A stretch of 64,000 nucleotides of DNA, taken from contig JNVV01000034.1 in NCBI GenBank assembly GCA_000733355.1, forward strand, positions 271,663 to 335,662, read 5' to 3'. The notes below the pieces were generated by a model, which saw nothing but the letters and a program-made list of their open reading frames with translations, was not told where the DNA came from and did no database searches. Each line of letters opens with the position of its first letter. Positions within the stretch are counted from its first letter, which is position 1. Source of the stretch: Falciphora oryzae. Lineage: Eukaryota > Ascomycota > Sordariomycetes > Magnaporthales > Magnaporthaceae. This document shows, piece by piece, positions 1 to 10,613 of the stretch. A program made the position numbers and the translations under genes.

Positions 1-28
1 CAAGTGGTGGGTGGATATATCTACATAC

Positions 29-399
29 CGAGCTGGTCTTTGAGCCTACATCTGGCCTTTACGCACACTGTTACCGCCTCGGCCATGACTTGGTCTGCGC
101 AGAGGCAGGTGTTGTTAGTCATGGAACAGGGCGATGATTGTGCAGACTTTAAGGCACATGGAACCTATGGCATTCTCGAAAAGATCTCAGAAGTGATCTT
201 CAAGGCCTGGACGAGTGTTGCAGAGTTGGCTCCAGGGCGCTGGGGGCACAAAAGTCCCCGCTGGGACGAGCTCTCTGGACAAAAGTAGACCTACCGCACA
301 GGACGGCATCATGGCGAGTGCCTCTGCCATGCTGTTCTGGGCCGTGACCAGCGAGGCCACAGCCTGCAAGACGAGGATGAAGGCGAGATGGAAGTGCAT
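29..399 (-). CDS. CFEM-domain secreted or membrane protein, 5' part only
   Basis: The gene reads leftward and runs off the window. Exon 1 (399-295) encodes a signal peptide (MHFHLAFILVLQAVASLVTA) followed by the start of a CFEM domain ending PSCA. A 130-nt intron (294-165, GTAGGT...TAG) follows. Exon 2 (164-29) continues in frame with PCALK, CSMTNNTCLCAD and VTVCVKARCRLKDQL, which supplies the remaining CFEM cysteines. A GTATGT donor at 28 suggests a further exon outside the window. CFEM is a fungal eight-cysteine extracellular domain found in GPI proteins, haem-binding proteins and PTH11-type receptors. The CxxxxCxLKDxL-like tail just before an intron resembles PTH11-like receptors, but no transmembrane part is visible, so this is only a suggestion. 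The domain is visible only after splicing. Confidence 0.75.
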
Positions 400-1074
400 G
401 GCGGCTTGTTGCGCGAGGAAAACGACACGCGGCCCAACCCGGCGGCAAGCAAAGGCGAGAGACGCTTACCTGTGGAGGGCCTGGGGGTTATAACCGTCAC
501 GAATGCATTGTGCTACCCGTCACAAAATGAAGCAGATGCCTCCTTGTCAGCCCTGCTGCCTGGACACCACTCCGGTCCAGGATTCACACGGGCCTTCTGA
601 GCTGATACTGGCCAGATGGGTGGCTGTTGGCCCTAGGCGACGATCGCACGACATTTGAAGGTACGGACAGCCCTCCCGGTCCCCTCGACCAGCAGAAAGC
701 ACGCCGCCAATAGCCTAGGCACCGCTAGTCTAGGCTGGATTTCAGGGTAGGCATGGCCGTGCGACCGTCCAAGGCGCTGTCTTAGGGCCGTCCCCCCCGC
801 CTGCCAGGTCGTGAGTCGTGAAGCTAGCGCAACAGTCTAGCGGGCGAAGCTCGCTGGGTGGCTTGTGTGATCCCGGCGCCCCATCATCCCCGCGGAGGCG
901 TTAGCGCAGGAGGCAGGTGTCGAGAGGGACCATGCATCCCGCCCCGGCGCGGATGTCACAGCGATACTTCAGCCACATTCCAAAGTATGCGCACCGATCA
1001 AAATCGAGTCCCTCAATGTATCAGCCCCGATGCAATGTCCATCCACAATGCGGTTTTTGACAAAGGCGAGTTCC
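400..1074. other. Intergenic region without a recognisable gene
   Basis: This stretch lies between the start of the leftward CFEM gene and the 3' end of the leftward SET gene, so it probably holds the CFEM promoter. Small open frames here have no recognisable domain and no consistent codon use. Confidence 0.5.
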
Positions 1075-2379
1075 TTACCGCCCCGGCACTAGATTCTTAA
1101 GCGTATTTCCTAGCTCCCCCAATGTGAAACCCCCAAACATCCAGCAGTCAACGCCAGTGTCCAAGTTAGACCCAAAGTTGGGTATAGGCCCGAAACTGCT
1201 TCCTGAACAATCCCGACTGCAGAGAATCCCGATCCAAGCACCGCTGCCCATCTGTAACCACGCATCACATACGGCCTTGGAGGTATTTGTCCACCTCGAA
1301 GTCGGCGCCCTCGGTACCTTGCCGCCACAGCCACGTCTCATATAACTCTGCCGGGTATCCCTCGGGTGGCACGCGTCCGGGTCCGACTGCACCCGGCCGC
1401 CGTCGGAGATCTCCTCGAGCAGCTTCTCGATGCGCAGGCGCCTCACGTCCGACCGCGTTAGATCCTCGCGGGGCTGCGTGCAGGCCGGGCAGACGCACCA
1501 GAAGCCAAAGTGCCGGTGTAGGTAGGCGCGTCGGGCGTCGACAGGCTCGTTGTAGTACTGCAGCGTGAGCTCCTCGCCCTCCTCGATGTCGCAGATCGCG
1601 TGCACAGTCTGTCGCCGCAGCGTCGTGTTCCAGGTGGTCATGCAGTTAGGCCGGCAGCTGTGGTTGATGCGGCACACAGTCGGGTAGACGGCTCCGTCGC
1701 GGCTGTTGGCGCCGCAGGGAAGCGAGTTGGTATCGAAGAGACCGGCGAGAGGGTATGGGCTGCCTGGCTCCTTGTTGCAGAGGGAGAGGAACTCGCGCTG
1801 GCGCCCTGCCGGCATCCGCTTCAGCTTGATGGCTACCAGGCGGTTCATGATGGCCTTGTCGGGGAGGCACTGGGAAACTAGGAGGGGCTCCTCGCAGAGC
1901 ACTCTTGTGCCGACCGGAATATTGGTGACGGCGATCACGCCCTTGCCTTTGCCGGGGATCTCTCGAATCTCGATGGAGGACGTCTTGGTGCTTTCGTGGG
2001 CTTGTACTACTGCCGGTGTGATGGGCTCTAGGTTACCGTTTTCGCCGGTCGAGATTCTGCGCGAGATATCGAGAACATTGGGCAACCTCGGTGGTACTGC
2101 TTGCTGGACCCGCTTGCCAAAGAGCGTTGTGGCGTACATGAGGATATCCTCGATGTACGAATTGTTCGGCGCCTGGAAACCAGCGAAGCCCTGCCCATTC
2201 CAGGGAAGACAGGCTTTACCGTCAATGTAGATGCCGTCTCCGGGTGCGACCACGACTCGGTCGTCATCGTAGAAGCGCGCCTCCACGAGGTCCAGGAAAT
2301 GCCGCCAATCTTCCGCGTCGCTATCGCTGATGGAAGGGTTTACATATAAGCCTTGAGGCGCGGTCTTAGCGGTCGCCAT
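1075..2379 (-). CDS. SET-domain protein (SMYD-like lysine methyltransferase family)
   Basis: The 434-residue frame starts with ATG and has no introns. The SET domain covers about residues 135-300: it opens with IPGKGKGVIAVTNIPVGTRV, carries the cofactor and catalytic signature RINHSCRPNC, then GEELTLQYY, and ends with the post-SET cysteine cluster FWCVCPAC. SET proteins of this fungal type are presumed protein lysine methyltransferases; no substrate can be inferred. The last 110 or so residues, after DPDAC, lose similarity to what I expect of the family. A second frame over 1265-1400 (ELYETWLWRQGTEGADFEVD) looks at least as protein-like, so the C-terminus may be frameshifted, by mutation or sequencing error. 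The gene is not an obvious part of the polyketide cluster. Confidence 0.8.
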   Translation of the reverse strand: MATAKTAPQGLYVNPSISDSDAEDWRHFLDLVEARFYDDDRVVVAPGDGIYIDGKACLPWNGQGFAGFQAPNNSYIEDILMYATTLFGKRVQQAVPPRLPNVLDISRRISTGENGNLEPITPAVVQAHESTKTSSIEIREIPGKGKGVIAVTNIPVGTRVLCEEPLLVSQCLPDKAIMNRLVAIKLKRMPAGRQREFLSLCNKEPGSPYPLAGLFDTNSLPCGANSRDGAVYPTVCRINHSCRPNCMTTWNTTLRRQTVHAICDIEEGEELTLQYYNEPVDARRAYLHRHFGFWCVCPACTQPREDLTRSDVRRLRIEKLLEEISDGGRVQSDPDACHPRDTRQSYMRRGCGGKVPRAPTSRWTNTSKAVCDAWLQMGSGAWIGILCSRDCSGSSFGPIPNFGSNLDTGVDCWMFGGFTLGELGNTLKNLVPGR

Positions 2380-3358
2380 GATTGTAGTTATTTTGCCTGA
2401 TGGTAGCGAGGAGAGTGTGGGAGCAGCAACGATAGCAGGAATGGGTTTTTATAGAGCTGTGGTGTGGGTTGTGGAAGAGGCAGCGAGGTGAGTGGCAAGT
2501 GCAAACGAGGTGGGAGTCCCCCAATGACAGAGCCGCACCAATCTAAAGTGCTTGCTGGACGGCTGTTTGCCCGTGGAACACGGACATAATTAAAGCTTGC
2601 TTGAAACCAACCCTCTTCCTAGATGTAGGCTGTTCCTTAGCACACAATTTTTATCTCGTCATATTCTCCATTCGCTCTTTCCATATCTCCTCGCGCCTTC
2701 CCCTTCCATCACGATTCTACTCGAGGCTGGCAAGGTCACACGTATAGCCAAGTCTCTAGCCCAACGAAATATCCGTTCCCGAGCTTGAGCTTTAAAAAGT
2801 TATGCACCCAGCCTGGCTGCATAGCTAGAGAGGTCCCAAGATACGGCTTGCGCCGGGGATACAGTACTAGGAACAAGGCACTGTCGAGCGAAATTTTTGA
2901 GGCTCAAAGCGGACGCCTGCTGTAGGGAACCGCCGAGAAGTTGTTATGCTACCAGCCCGGGGGAAAAAAAAAACACCAAACGCCGCTATATGCACTAAGA
3001 CCAACCCATCCAAAACAGAAATAAGAAAGCTGGAAAATAGAAAAGAGGTCCATGAAGGCCGAGGGGAAGTACAGAAGAAGAAAATATGTGGTATAAATAA
3101 ACGGTGAAAAGAAAAATAAAACACCTTCGTGGTGTGCTCCATCCAAGAACGCCGTGTAAATGCTTTCCTCACTATTTTATGCAAACCCGGAACGCCTAAC
3201 CTCTAACCTTGGTCCGCAAAAGAAGCAAAAAGTGATAAAATGGTAGTGTGGATGATACATGCTTCGATCCCTCAAAGACGGGATGCGAGTAAGCCGTGAA
3301 GAGAGGAAGGGTAATGATGTGTTGTTGCAATTGTTGTGTTATATCCCGCAGCGGTCTC
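2380..3358. other. Intergenic region between the SET gene and the repetitive protein gene
   Basis: It holds the presumed promoter of the SET gene and the 3' flank of the leftward Gly/Pro-rich gene. I see no gene. The short open frames are T/S-rich or low-complexity. Confidence 0.5.
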
Positions 3359-5950
3359 TTAAGGGAGGCTTTGCTGGGGGTAGCTCTGGTCTGGCTTGAC
3401 GGCCTGCATGCTGGCGAGCTGGACGTCCGTGTAGGCGGGCCACACGATGAGCTTCTGCGCCTTGTCGATGACCGAGAGGGTGGTGAATCCATGGCCGGGC
3501 CCGAACTGCCCGCTCCATCCAGAGCTGACCGTGTACTTGCCGCACTGCTTGGGCGACGTCTCGGGGACGCCCGCCTTGGATCCGCCCGTCTGGGTGTAGC
3601 TGCAGGGGGTCGGAGGGGTGCCGTCATTGCGGTCGATGCCGAAGGAGACCTGGCAGGACGAGTCGGAGCCGTCGCAGACGCGCTTGAACTGGACAATCGT
3701 CCACTGGCCGGGGCCGGCTGGGCCGGGCGCGCCTGGAGCAGTCTCACCGTCGGGGACTCCGGGCGCCGCACCTCCAGCGCCACCGGGTCCGCCGGCGCCA
3801 CCGGGCCCCCCTGGGCCGCCTGCACTGCCGGGGCCGCCCGGTCCCATGCCGCCAGATCCACCGGCACCGCCAGCTCCTCCAGCTCCGCCAGGGCCGCCAG
3901 GTCCGCCGGGGCCAGCTGGAGGGCTGGAAGGCTCATCAAGTCCGCTAGGGTCACCAAGCCCTCCTGGGCCGCCAGGACCGCCAGGACCGCCAGGACCGCC
4001 AGGACCGCCAGGGCCTCCGGGGCTGCCAGGGGAGCCAGGGCCAAGTTCGCCTGGTCCGCCTTGGCCGCCGGGGCCACCTGGGCCACCTGGGCCGCCAGGA
4101 GAGCCGGGAGAAGGGGGCATGTCAGGCATATCAGGACCGCCGGGGCCGCCCGGACCACCCGGGCCACCTGGGCCACCTGGTCCGCCAGGGGAACCCGGAG
4201 CAGGAGGCAAGCCGAGATCGCTAGGCCCCCCAAGCCCTCCAGGCCCTCCAGGTCCACCAGGGCCACCGGGCCCACCTGGGCCACCTGGACCACCAGGAGA
4301 CCCAGGAGCAGGAGGCATATCAGGCATGTCGGGACCGCCAGGACCACCCGGCCCTCCTGGCCCGCCTGGTCCGCCTGGGCCACCAGGACCTCCAGGACCT
4401 CCCGGCGAACCGGGAGAGGGAGGCATACCAAGCTCGTCGGGCCCTTCTAGCCCTCCAGGGCCGCCCGGTGAGCCAGGAGCGGGAGGCATATCCAGACCCT
4501 TAGGTCCGCCAGGACCCCCTGGCCCACCCGGGCCGCCAGGACCACCAGGGCCACCAGGTCCTCCGGGAGCACCAGGGCCAGTTGGAAGTGCGGGTAGATC
4601 GATAGCGCCGGGGATGCCAGAACCTCCAGGGCCTCCGGCGCCGCCGGGACCACCCGAGCCGCCGGGCCCGCCAGGTCCACTAGGAGCACCAGGAGCACCA
4701 GCACCAGGACTGCTTGCAGCCCCAGGGCCGCCTGCGCCTCCAGGTCCTCCCGGCCCGCCGGGTCCGCCAGATGGTGCAGGGGCGCCACCAGCGGACGAGC
4801 ATGAGCACTTGGTCGGTTCTTGGCCTAGCATCAAGGGATCGAGGCCCACAGGTGCGCCAGTCGGGCCGCCTGGGCCGCCTGGGCCCCCAGGCCCGCCGGG
4901 ACCACCGGGTCCGCCAGGTCCGCCAGGCCCACCCAATATATCAGCACCAAGCCCAGCAGGGCCTCCAGGCCCACCTGGGCCACCTGGGCCACCCGGGCCA
5001 CCAGCGCCGCCGGGTCCGCCGGCGCTAGGAGTCGGCGCAGGGTCGTCCTTCGGGCTGGGAGCAGGAGGCATGTCGGGGCCGCCAGGTCCACCGGGGCCAC
5101 TGGGCATTCCAGGTACTTCGGCTCCAGGGCCACCAGGACCCCCGGGACCGCCCGGACCGCCAGGGCCTCCTAGCCCACCGGGTCCGCCGGGTCCGTCAGG
5201 TCCGAGGCCTTTGGGCCCTCCAGGTCCCCCGGGCCCGCCAGGTGCAGGTGCGCCGGGTACTTCAGCTCCAGGGCCGCCAGGACCACCGGGACCACCCGGG
5301 CCTCCGGGACCTCCGGGGCCGCCGGGAGAGCCGGGAGAAGGGGGCACGTCAGGCTTGTCTGGACCGCCGGGACCTCCAGGCCCGCCGGGCCCACCAGGGC
5401 CGCCAGGGCCGCGAGCACCGGGAGGAGGAGCTCCCGGGCCGCTCTTCTGGCCGTCGATGACGATTTCGGAGCCGTTTGGCGGCATGATGCCACCAGGCTT
5501 AGGATCCTTGCAGTCTTTGCCTTTGCCCTTGCCCTTGCCCTTCTTCCCCTTGTTGCCGTGCTTCTTTCCCTTCTTCTTGTCCTTCTTTTTCCCCTTTTTG
5601 TCTCCCTTCTTCCCCTTCTTTCCCTTCTTCTTCTTCTTCCCCTGGTCTTTTTGTTTGTGGTCGGGGCCGTCTGTAGGGGCAGCATCTCCGGGCCCTGTGC
5701 TTTGGGGCACGGCACCCTCCTTGGGCGCTGGCGGCATGACTTGCGTCTTCGTCTTCTCATCGCCGGGCTTCCCCCCTGCACCCCCTAGCATCTCGATAAT
5801 CTCGGCGGGATCGGGTCCTGCTCCCGGAGCGGGCGGTCCGCCTGGTGCTGGGGCGGGGGCATTGGGAGCTTGTGCGCCTGATGGCTGGGTAGGGATGGGT
5901 AGTGAGTGCACCGCTGCTACGAGCAGGGCGACTGTGACCGCCAACCTCAT
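3359..5950 (-). CDS. Secreted Gly-Pro repeat protein with a cysteine-containing C-terminal domain
   Basis: The frame is 863 residues and intronless. In order it has a signal peptide ([20 protein letters not shown]), a Pro/Gly/Ala segment, a strongly basic lysine block at about residues 100-150, roughly 550 residues of GPGGPGG-type repeats broken by short spacers such as LGMPPSPGS and [11 protein letters not shown], and a C-terminal domain of about 115 residues. That last domain ([21 protein letters not shown]...CGKYTV...[21 protein letters not shown]) has four cysteines and looks like a fungal small secreted protein. A wall or extracellular-matrix role is inference. The period is GPG/GGP rather than the Gly-X-Y of true collagen. 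The opposite strand is also open for 784 codons (GPP repeats), but it has no signal peptide or folded domain, so I take the minus strand as coding. Confidence 0.8.
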   Translation of the reverse strand: MRLAVTVALLVAAVHSLPIPTQPSGAQAPNAPAPAPGGPPAPGAGPDPAEIIEMLGGAGGKPGDEKTKTQVMPPAPKEGAVPQSTGPGDAAPTDGPDHKQKDQGKKKKKGKKGKKGDKKGKKKDKKKGKKHGNKGKKGKGKGKGKDCKDPKPGGIMPPNGSEIVIDGQKSGPGAPPPGARGPGGPGGPGGPGGPGGPDKPDVPPSPGSPGGPGGPGGPGGPGGPGGPGAEVPGAPAPGGPGGPGGPKGLGPDGPGGPGGLGGPGGPGGPGGPGGPGAEVPGMPSGPGGPGGPDMPPAPSPKDDPAPTPSAGGPGGAGGPGGPGGPGGPGGPAGLGADILGGPGGPGGPGGPGGPGGPGGPGGPTGAPVGLDPLMLGQEPTKCSCSSAGGAPAPSGGPGGPGGPGGAGGPGAASSPGAGAPGAPSGPGGPGGSGGPGGAGGPGGSGIPGAIDLPALPTGPGAPGGPGGPGGPGGPGGPGGPGGPKGLDMPPAPGSPGGPGGLEGPDELGMPPSPGSPGGPGGPGGPGGPGGPGGPGGPGGPDMPDMPPAPGSPGGPGGPGGPGGPGGPGGPGGLGGPSDLGLPPAPGSPGGPGGPGGPGGPGGPGGPDMPDMPPSPGSPGGPGGPGGPGGQGGPGELGPGSPGSPGGPGGPGGPGGPGGPGGPGGLGDPSGLDEPSSPPAGPGGPGGPGGAGGAGGAGGSGGMGPGGPGSAGGPGGPGGAGGPGGAGGAAPGVPDGETAPGAPGPAGPGQWTIVQFKRVCDGSDSSCQVSFGIDRNDGTPPTPCSYTQTGGSKAGVPETSPKQCGKYTVSSGWSGQFGPGHGFTTLSVIDKAQKLIVWPAYTDVQLASMQAVKPDQSYPQQSLP
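3780..5420. repeat. Degenerate 9-bp GGNCCNGGN coding repeat array
   Basis: About 1.6 kb of tandem, diverged 9-bp units encodes the Gly-Pro tract. Units are grouped into higher-order blocks separated by recurring spacer sequences such as GGAGCAGGAGGCAT. The array is likely to vary in length between strains. Confidence 0.85.
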
Positions 5951-7761
5951 GGTGGCGACTGTGTTGTGGTGAATATATGTGTGCGTATATGTTGTCGGAT
6001 GTCGACGATGGCCGAAAATGTGTCCGTGGTGGTGCCGTGTTTCGGAGCTTGATATTTGATCTGGAGTATGACCAAATCACTCAAGGGGGTAGATGGACAT
6101 TGGCCTATCCCAAGTGGTCGCGGTGCCAATGGGACAATGGCCTCTTTCGCAAGCTATTGCGCAAGGCTGGTGGTGATGATGGGGTCGTAGTGAAGTCGTT
6201 GAGTGGATGATGGAGAAACAGCAAGGGAAGACCGATCGGGAAGCGGGTCGAGGCATGGTGTTTTAACAACATCAAGACCTCGAGCGATACTCGCTACCCG
6301 TTCATGTCCATCGCAGACCTACCAAGGCCGACCTACTGGTGGCAGCATGGAGTAGGGAGACCACCCATGCCGATGCCGGGGCGCGGGTGCATCGCCATAC
6401 GTCGCAGTCCATACGCGACCAGGCGGCACCTCGTACAGTCAGAGAGGTTATGCATTTTGGCGACAGAAAGCAAGCACTTTCCATTTGCGTCGAGTGCAAT
6501 GCCGGGCTTACGGTGTTGGCTGTGTGTGTTGGGTCGAGCTTGGGTTGTTGTTTTTGTTATTGCAGGGTTGAAGAGTGGCGGGCTGCTGTGGCGTTGCCCT
6601 TTTCTGTCAAGTTTTACTACACGCTGAGCCCACACAGCCCGCATACGATCTTGTATGCATGACGTCACCAGCGATGTGCCGCGTGCCGCGTGCCATTTGG
6701 CTGCGTTCGATCACCTTAATTTTAGCGCACACTGCGGCCACTCTTCAGGCCGTCCACGCCCAATTGAGCGTATGCTCTCGGAACTGCCAATCGAGAAGCA
6801 AGCAGACGCAGTCGATGTCGCATTCCCAGTGCTCGTCCTTGACAGCTGTTCGATCGCTAGAACGTAACACGCGCCATTGGGAGGGCGTTCGTTTGCGGGC
6901 AGGAAACGTAAAAGGGCTGCTGGCAACCGGGAAAGCAACCAGAGGATGAAGTCCAGTGCAGAAACATCGAGGCCAGCAAGCGAGCGGCGATGTCGTGCTT
7001 TTTGGGGGGTCGGTCTGCTTACTCCACCCCTTGTGGCTCAGCCGCACCCAGCTTACTCCCCATCCACAATCGCTGCAGTGAGCAACTCCCAAACAAATTC
7101 CATTGAGTGTCCGATCGGTGCCGAGTTTAGGCTTCGTGCCGCATTTTCCAAACCGGACCTTGCATGCTGTCTCGGCTTGGGCTGCTTGACCGGGCCGATG
7201 ACTTCGCGCTGACCGTGAGGAGCCGTGTTGGTGTATGGCCGAACGGTAAGGCCTGAAAAGTTGATGGTTGGCTGCGTGTTGGCTGCACGGCGAAGCCGGT
7301 TGGCGAGGGCTGTGCCGCCTCAGACCATCCTCCCCTCCATCACTGCCAGTTCCCAAATAACAACGGCCAGCAGCGGGCGGCCCAATGTGACCTCCAATCG
7401 GGATTACGCCCTGCGAGTGTCCAGGTGCTCGTTATCGGAGCATGCGCATTGGATACCACGACTTTGAGCAGCGTGTCTCGCGAGAGTCTGGTCGTGCAGA
7501 TCGAGCGCGGATAAGGATGACTTGGCACGCTGAGCGAGCACTGACAACTGCCGCCTTCAAGTCACGACATAAGGCAAAAGAAAGGAGAAGAATCACGCCA
7601 TGTGACCGAACGATAGATTCAATTGATCCGTGTGGTTCGTTCCAGCCATTCCATCACGACGTTTCGTGCACTACACCAACACCAACGGGACTTCATATGC
7701 CTGTCCTGCATCTGGGCAACGACACCAGCAAGCGCCCACACCATCAGGCACGCCCAAAAGG
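5951..7761. other. 1.8 kb intergenic region, no supported gene
   Basis: It contains the presumed promoter of the Gly/Pro-rich protein gene. Open frames up to 203 codons exist on both strands, but none shows a domain, a plausible N-terminus or splice structure that I recognise. Confidence 0.5.
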
Positions 7762-8228
7762 ATGTCGCCGGTGAGCCGTGCAGTCAATCTCAGCATCGAG
7801 ATCGACAGCCCAGCCGCCACCGTGTTCGAGACCATCTGCGATCTGCCGGGCCTTACAACGGCACCACCGCGATCGCAGACTCGACTATCCGCGTGGGTAC
7901 CCGATACACCGAGATGGACCCTAGCGGCACGCGCCACGGCGAGGTCATCGGCCTGGACAGCGCCGCCCGCCGCGCCGTGTTCCACCAGCCGCACACCATC
8001 AAGCCCGCGTTTCTAGGCTTAAAGATCGATATCGTGGCGGATATGAGGGTGCGCGAACAGGGCCACGGTGGCAGAAGGGACGGATCGGCAGGGCAGTCGG
8101 TGCTGGACCGGGAGGTGAGGCTGCAATTCCCACTTGTGTTGGGTCTGGCTACCGACCGGCTTGCCTCCGTCTTCCAAAAGGAGAGCCAGAGAACCCTGGA
8201 CAAACTTAAGGGGCTTCTCGAAACGTAG
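7762..8228 (+). pseudogene. SRPBCC (START-like) protein gene, frameshifted
   Basis: An ATG at 7762 opens SRAVNLSIEIDSPAATVFETICDLPG, the typical N-terminus of a fungal SRPBCC ligand-binding protein. At about 7845 the similarity moves to another frame, which continues YNGTTAIADSTIRVGTRYTEMDPSGTRHGEVIGLD and ends with the C-terminal helix (FQKESQRTLDKLKGLLET, stop at 8228). The usual tryptophan-containing segment that links these parts is missing, so a small deletion plus a frame change has occurred. No GT-AG intron joins the two frames. Function in the family is not fixed. It lies next to a broken kelch gene, so the neighbourhood may be decaying or the assembly may carry indels. Confidence 0.65.
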
Positions 8229-8424
8229 GGTCAAGAAGACGTGCTTGGAGAGGTTAACCGAAGCCACAGCCTGAAAATTCAGCACGGTTTATCATCAAAT
8301 GGATAACAACACCCCACCCACCTTCGGGATGCTAGTCAGTGATAAAGATAATAGAAAACGGACGATGCAATAAAAACGAATGCGCCACGACACTGGCTGA
8401 CCATCTGGCAAAAGTGAATGTTCA
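8229..8424. other. Short intergenic spacer
   Basis: The spacer lies between the SRPBCC remnant and tRNA-Ser. It contains an A4 run at 8410-8413 (T4 on the minus strand) that would terminate Pol III transcription of the tRNA. Confidence 0.5.
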
Positions 8425-8533
8425 CGACAACGACAAGATTCGAACTTGTGCGGCCGAAGCCATTAGATCGCCCGACACCTGTGATCAGGTGCACGATTCG
8501 AGTCTAACCCATTAACCACTCTGGCACGTTGCC
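8425..8533 (-). tRNA. tRNA-Ser (CGA) with a 28-nt intron
   Basis: On the minus strand the acceptor stem GGCAACG pairs over 7 bp with CGTTGTC and is followed by a G discriminator, as expected for tRNA-Ser. The D-arm has the A-box-like TGCCAGAGTGG. The anticodon stem TTAGA/TCTAA encloses loop CTCGAA-A, giving anticodon CGA. The T-arm is ACAAG-TTCGAAT-CTTGT, and a serine-type long variable arm is present. A 28-nt intron follows position 37, the canonical place, and carries a CACCTG-ATCA-CAGGTG hairpin. The mature length is 81 nt. Confidence 0.9.
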
Positions 8534-8886
8534 TGTTGCAATCATGGTGGGGAACCAGGCTTCTGCTGCCATCATATTGTCCTCGACATTCCATCCTCAG
8601 CGAAGGATTATGCCTAGGAAGCTCCAGTATCCAGTTGAAACCACCACTGGGCTCGAGGAACTGGACGGGTTCGTCCGATTATCTCTGTACCATGAGATTG
8701 CAAAATTGACGATTAAAGTTTTTACTGAAAATTCGTCGAATATTTTGAACCTTTCAAAATTTCCCCGCAGTTGAGAGAAACTCCGGAGCAGACAGCCATG
8801 GAGCGCCAAGACATCCATATAAGCTCCCAATCTGAGCTCGACTTCCAACCACTCCACCAGGCCATCTGGTGTAGTGATCCACTGAA

Positions 8887-8958
8887 GGGTGTGTCGTATA
8901 GGGGTTAGTACACTTCGTTGTGGCCGAAGAAACGCAAGTTCGAGTCTTGCCACGCCCA
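8887..8958 (+). tRNA. tRNA-His (GTG)
   Basis: The acceptor stem GGGTGTG/CACGCCC pairs over 7 bp with one G-U. The D-arm is GTATAGGGGTTAGTAC, the anticodon stem CTTCG/CGAAG holds loop TTGTGGC (anticodon GTG), and the T-arm is GCAAG-TTCGAGT-CTTGC. There is no intron. A T5 run at 8963-8967 and a 21-T run at 8979-8999 follow as Pol III terminators. Confidence 0.9.
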
Positions 8959-8962
8959 GAAA

Positions 8963-8999
8963 TTTTTGCCTCGCTTGCTTTTTTTTTTTTTTTTTTTTT
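8963..8999 (+). terminator. Pol III terminator of tRNA-His
   Basis: T5 at 8963-8967, then an uninterrupted 21-T run at 8979-8999, directly downstream of the tRNA-His gene. Confidence 0.7.
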
Positions 9000-9191
9000 A
9001 CTTTCTCGGTCGCGCTTGTTCCCCACCTTTTTGGCATCGCGCTTTTTTACGCCGCGTCCCGGAAATTACCAACTTCGTCCACAGCTGGCTGCTAGGTTTT
9101 TACTCCTATCAAATGCCTTGGGCCGGTATTCTCAGCTGTTCCCCTCAAGTGAGAACTTCCGTCCTTACTTCTCTCATCGCGGATCAATCAC

Positions 9192-10613
9192 TTAGGAAAC
9201 TTCCAATAACCAGCCATCCGCCTGCTTCTGTCCGCCCGCCGTCGAGCCTCCCCACATAAAGACCCCCTTGCCCGCGAGGCACGGCGCCGCCCCAAAGAAT
9301 GCAATCGGGCCCGGGTGTGCCTTGCCCTCGTGCTCCAGCATCTCGGTCGGCACGATCTCAACCCCGGACCACGTCAGCGACCCGGACTCGACGCCCGGCA
9401 GCTTTTCGCGGATGGCGTCCTTGATCGGCGACGGCGTGAATGCATTGGACGGCAGCTGCAGAGACCACACGTCCGGGTAGAACTCCCGCCCCTCCTTCGT
9501 CTCCCCCGTGCCGGCGTCTCCGCCCCCGAACATATACACCAAATGCCGCCGGCCGTAACCCGTTGAGACCGGCACGAGCGCCCCGCCGTCGCGCACCTTA
9601 GGTCCGGGAGCGAGCGGGTTCGACGGGAAGTCGACGCGCTCCCACCGCAGCGTCTTCTCACGCTCCTCGGCGGACCTGCCCAGCTTGAGAAAGTGTACCG
9701 TCGCGCCGAGCGCCGAGCTGCTCCCCTCGATGCCCGGGTCGGCCGAGACGACGAAAAGCAAGCCATCCGAGAAGGTGACGTTGGCCGCGTCGGGCGAGGC
9801 GACCGGCGCCGACGGCAGCTCCATCCAGGCCAGGGTGTTAAAGTCGTACAGCCACGTCTCGGCGCTCGGACCGGCGGCGGTGCGGCCGCCGTGAAGGACG
9901 AGGATGTCCTGGGCCTCGTCAACGAAGACGGCGTGGTCCCAGCGCGGAGCGAGCGACGCGCCGATCTGCACCGACGCGTGGATGCGCGCCCACTTGAGGC
10001 TGCCCGCGTCCCACAGCCAGATCGTCGCGGCGTCCTCGACGGCCGCCGTGTATGAGCAGGTAGTTGCCCCTCGCCGCCGCCGCGTGGCGCGTGCGGGATG
10101 TGGGAACGAGAAGCTCGCCGGTCGTGGCGTCCTTGAGCGGGAATGCGGGATAGCGGTCGTGGCTCCGTTCTGATGAGACGCTGTCGTTGGCGTTTTGGGC
10201 GGAGGGAACGGCGGTCGTATCGTCACGAGGGCCGCTGGACAGCGAGACGGCGTGCACATCCGTATTGCAGAGCTGGCCGTCGGATCACTCGCCGCCGAAG
10301 ATGTAAGCTCTGTCGCCAATGACGGTGACGGTGTGATGGGATCGTGCCAGGTCGGATCTAATTGAACGAGCCACGACTGAGGTTGGCAAACGGCACGCCC
10401 TCGAGCCCGTACGCTCAGAAGTGCGGAGGTCTTGGGCAGGAATATCGTCGGAGTCAGGACTCGCGAAGTGTCTTGCTCCAGCGGCACCGTGACCTGGCTG
10501 AGCGTGCCCTTGAGAGGGCCCGTGGGCTTGGCCACTGCCACAGCCGCGGCCGCCTCGACGCCCGTCATTACGATCCGCTTGGCCGCGATTGCGCCTGCTG
10601 CGATCTCTGCCAT
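9192..10613 (-). pseudogene. Kelch/galactose-oxidase-type beta-propeller gene, multiply broken
   Basis: Similarity to fungal kelch-repeat proteins is spread over two frames. An N-terminal piece (ATG at 10613) contains PLKGTLSQVTVPLEQD. The frame then changes near 10430 to give ARSHHTVTVIGDRAYIFGGE, which ends at an in-frame TGA (10285-10287) and continues in the same frame with LCNTDVHAVSLSSG...TSRTRHAAAARGNYLLIHGG. Near 10055 it shifts again to a 280-residue stretch with kelch signatures (WDHAVFVDEAQDILVLHGG, RHLVYMFGGG, GVFMWGG) ending at 9192. Two frameshifts and a stop make a working protein unlikely unless the assembly is at fault. The repeats and their order are intact, so the loss is recent or technical. 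Confidence 0.65.

Noticed and set aside
3618..5972. 784-codon plus-strand open frame encoding collagen-like GPP repeats
   Set aside because: It is antisense to the Gly-Pro repeat protein, which has a signal peptide and a folded C-terminal domain. The plus frame exists only because the 9-bp GC-rich repeat lacks stop codons on both strands.
6745..7356. 203-codon minus-strand open frame
   Set aside because: It has no domain, an atypical composition and no splice or start context. It is consistent with chance in GC-rich intergenic DNA.
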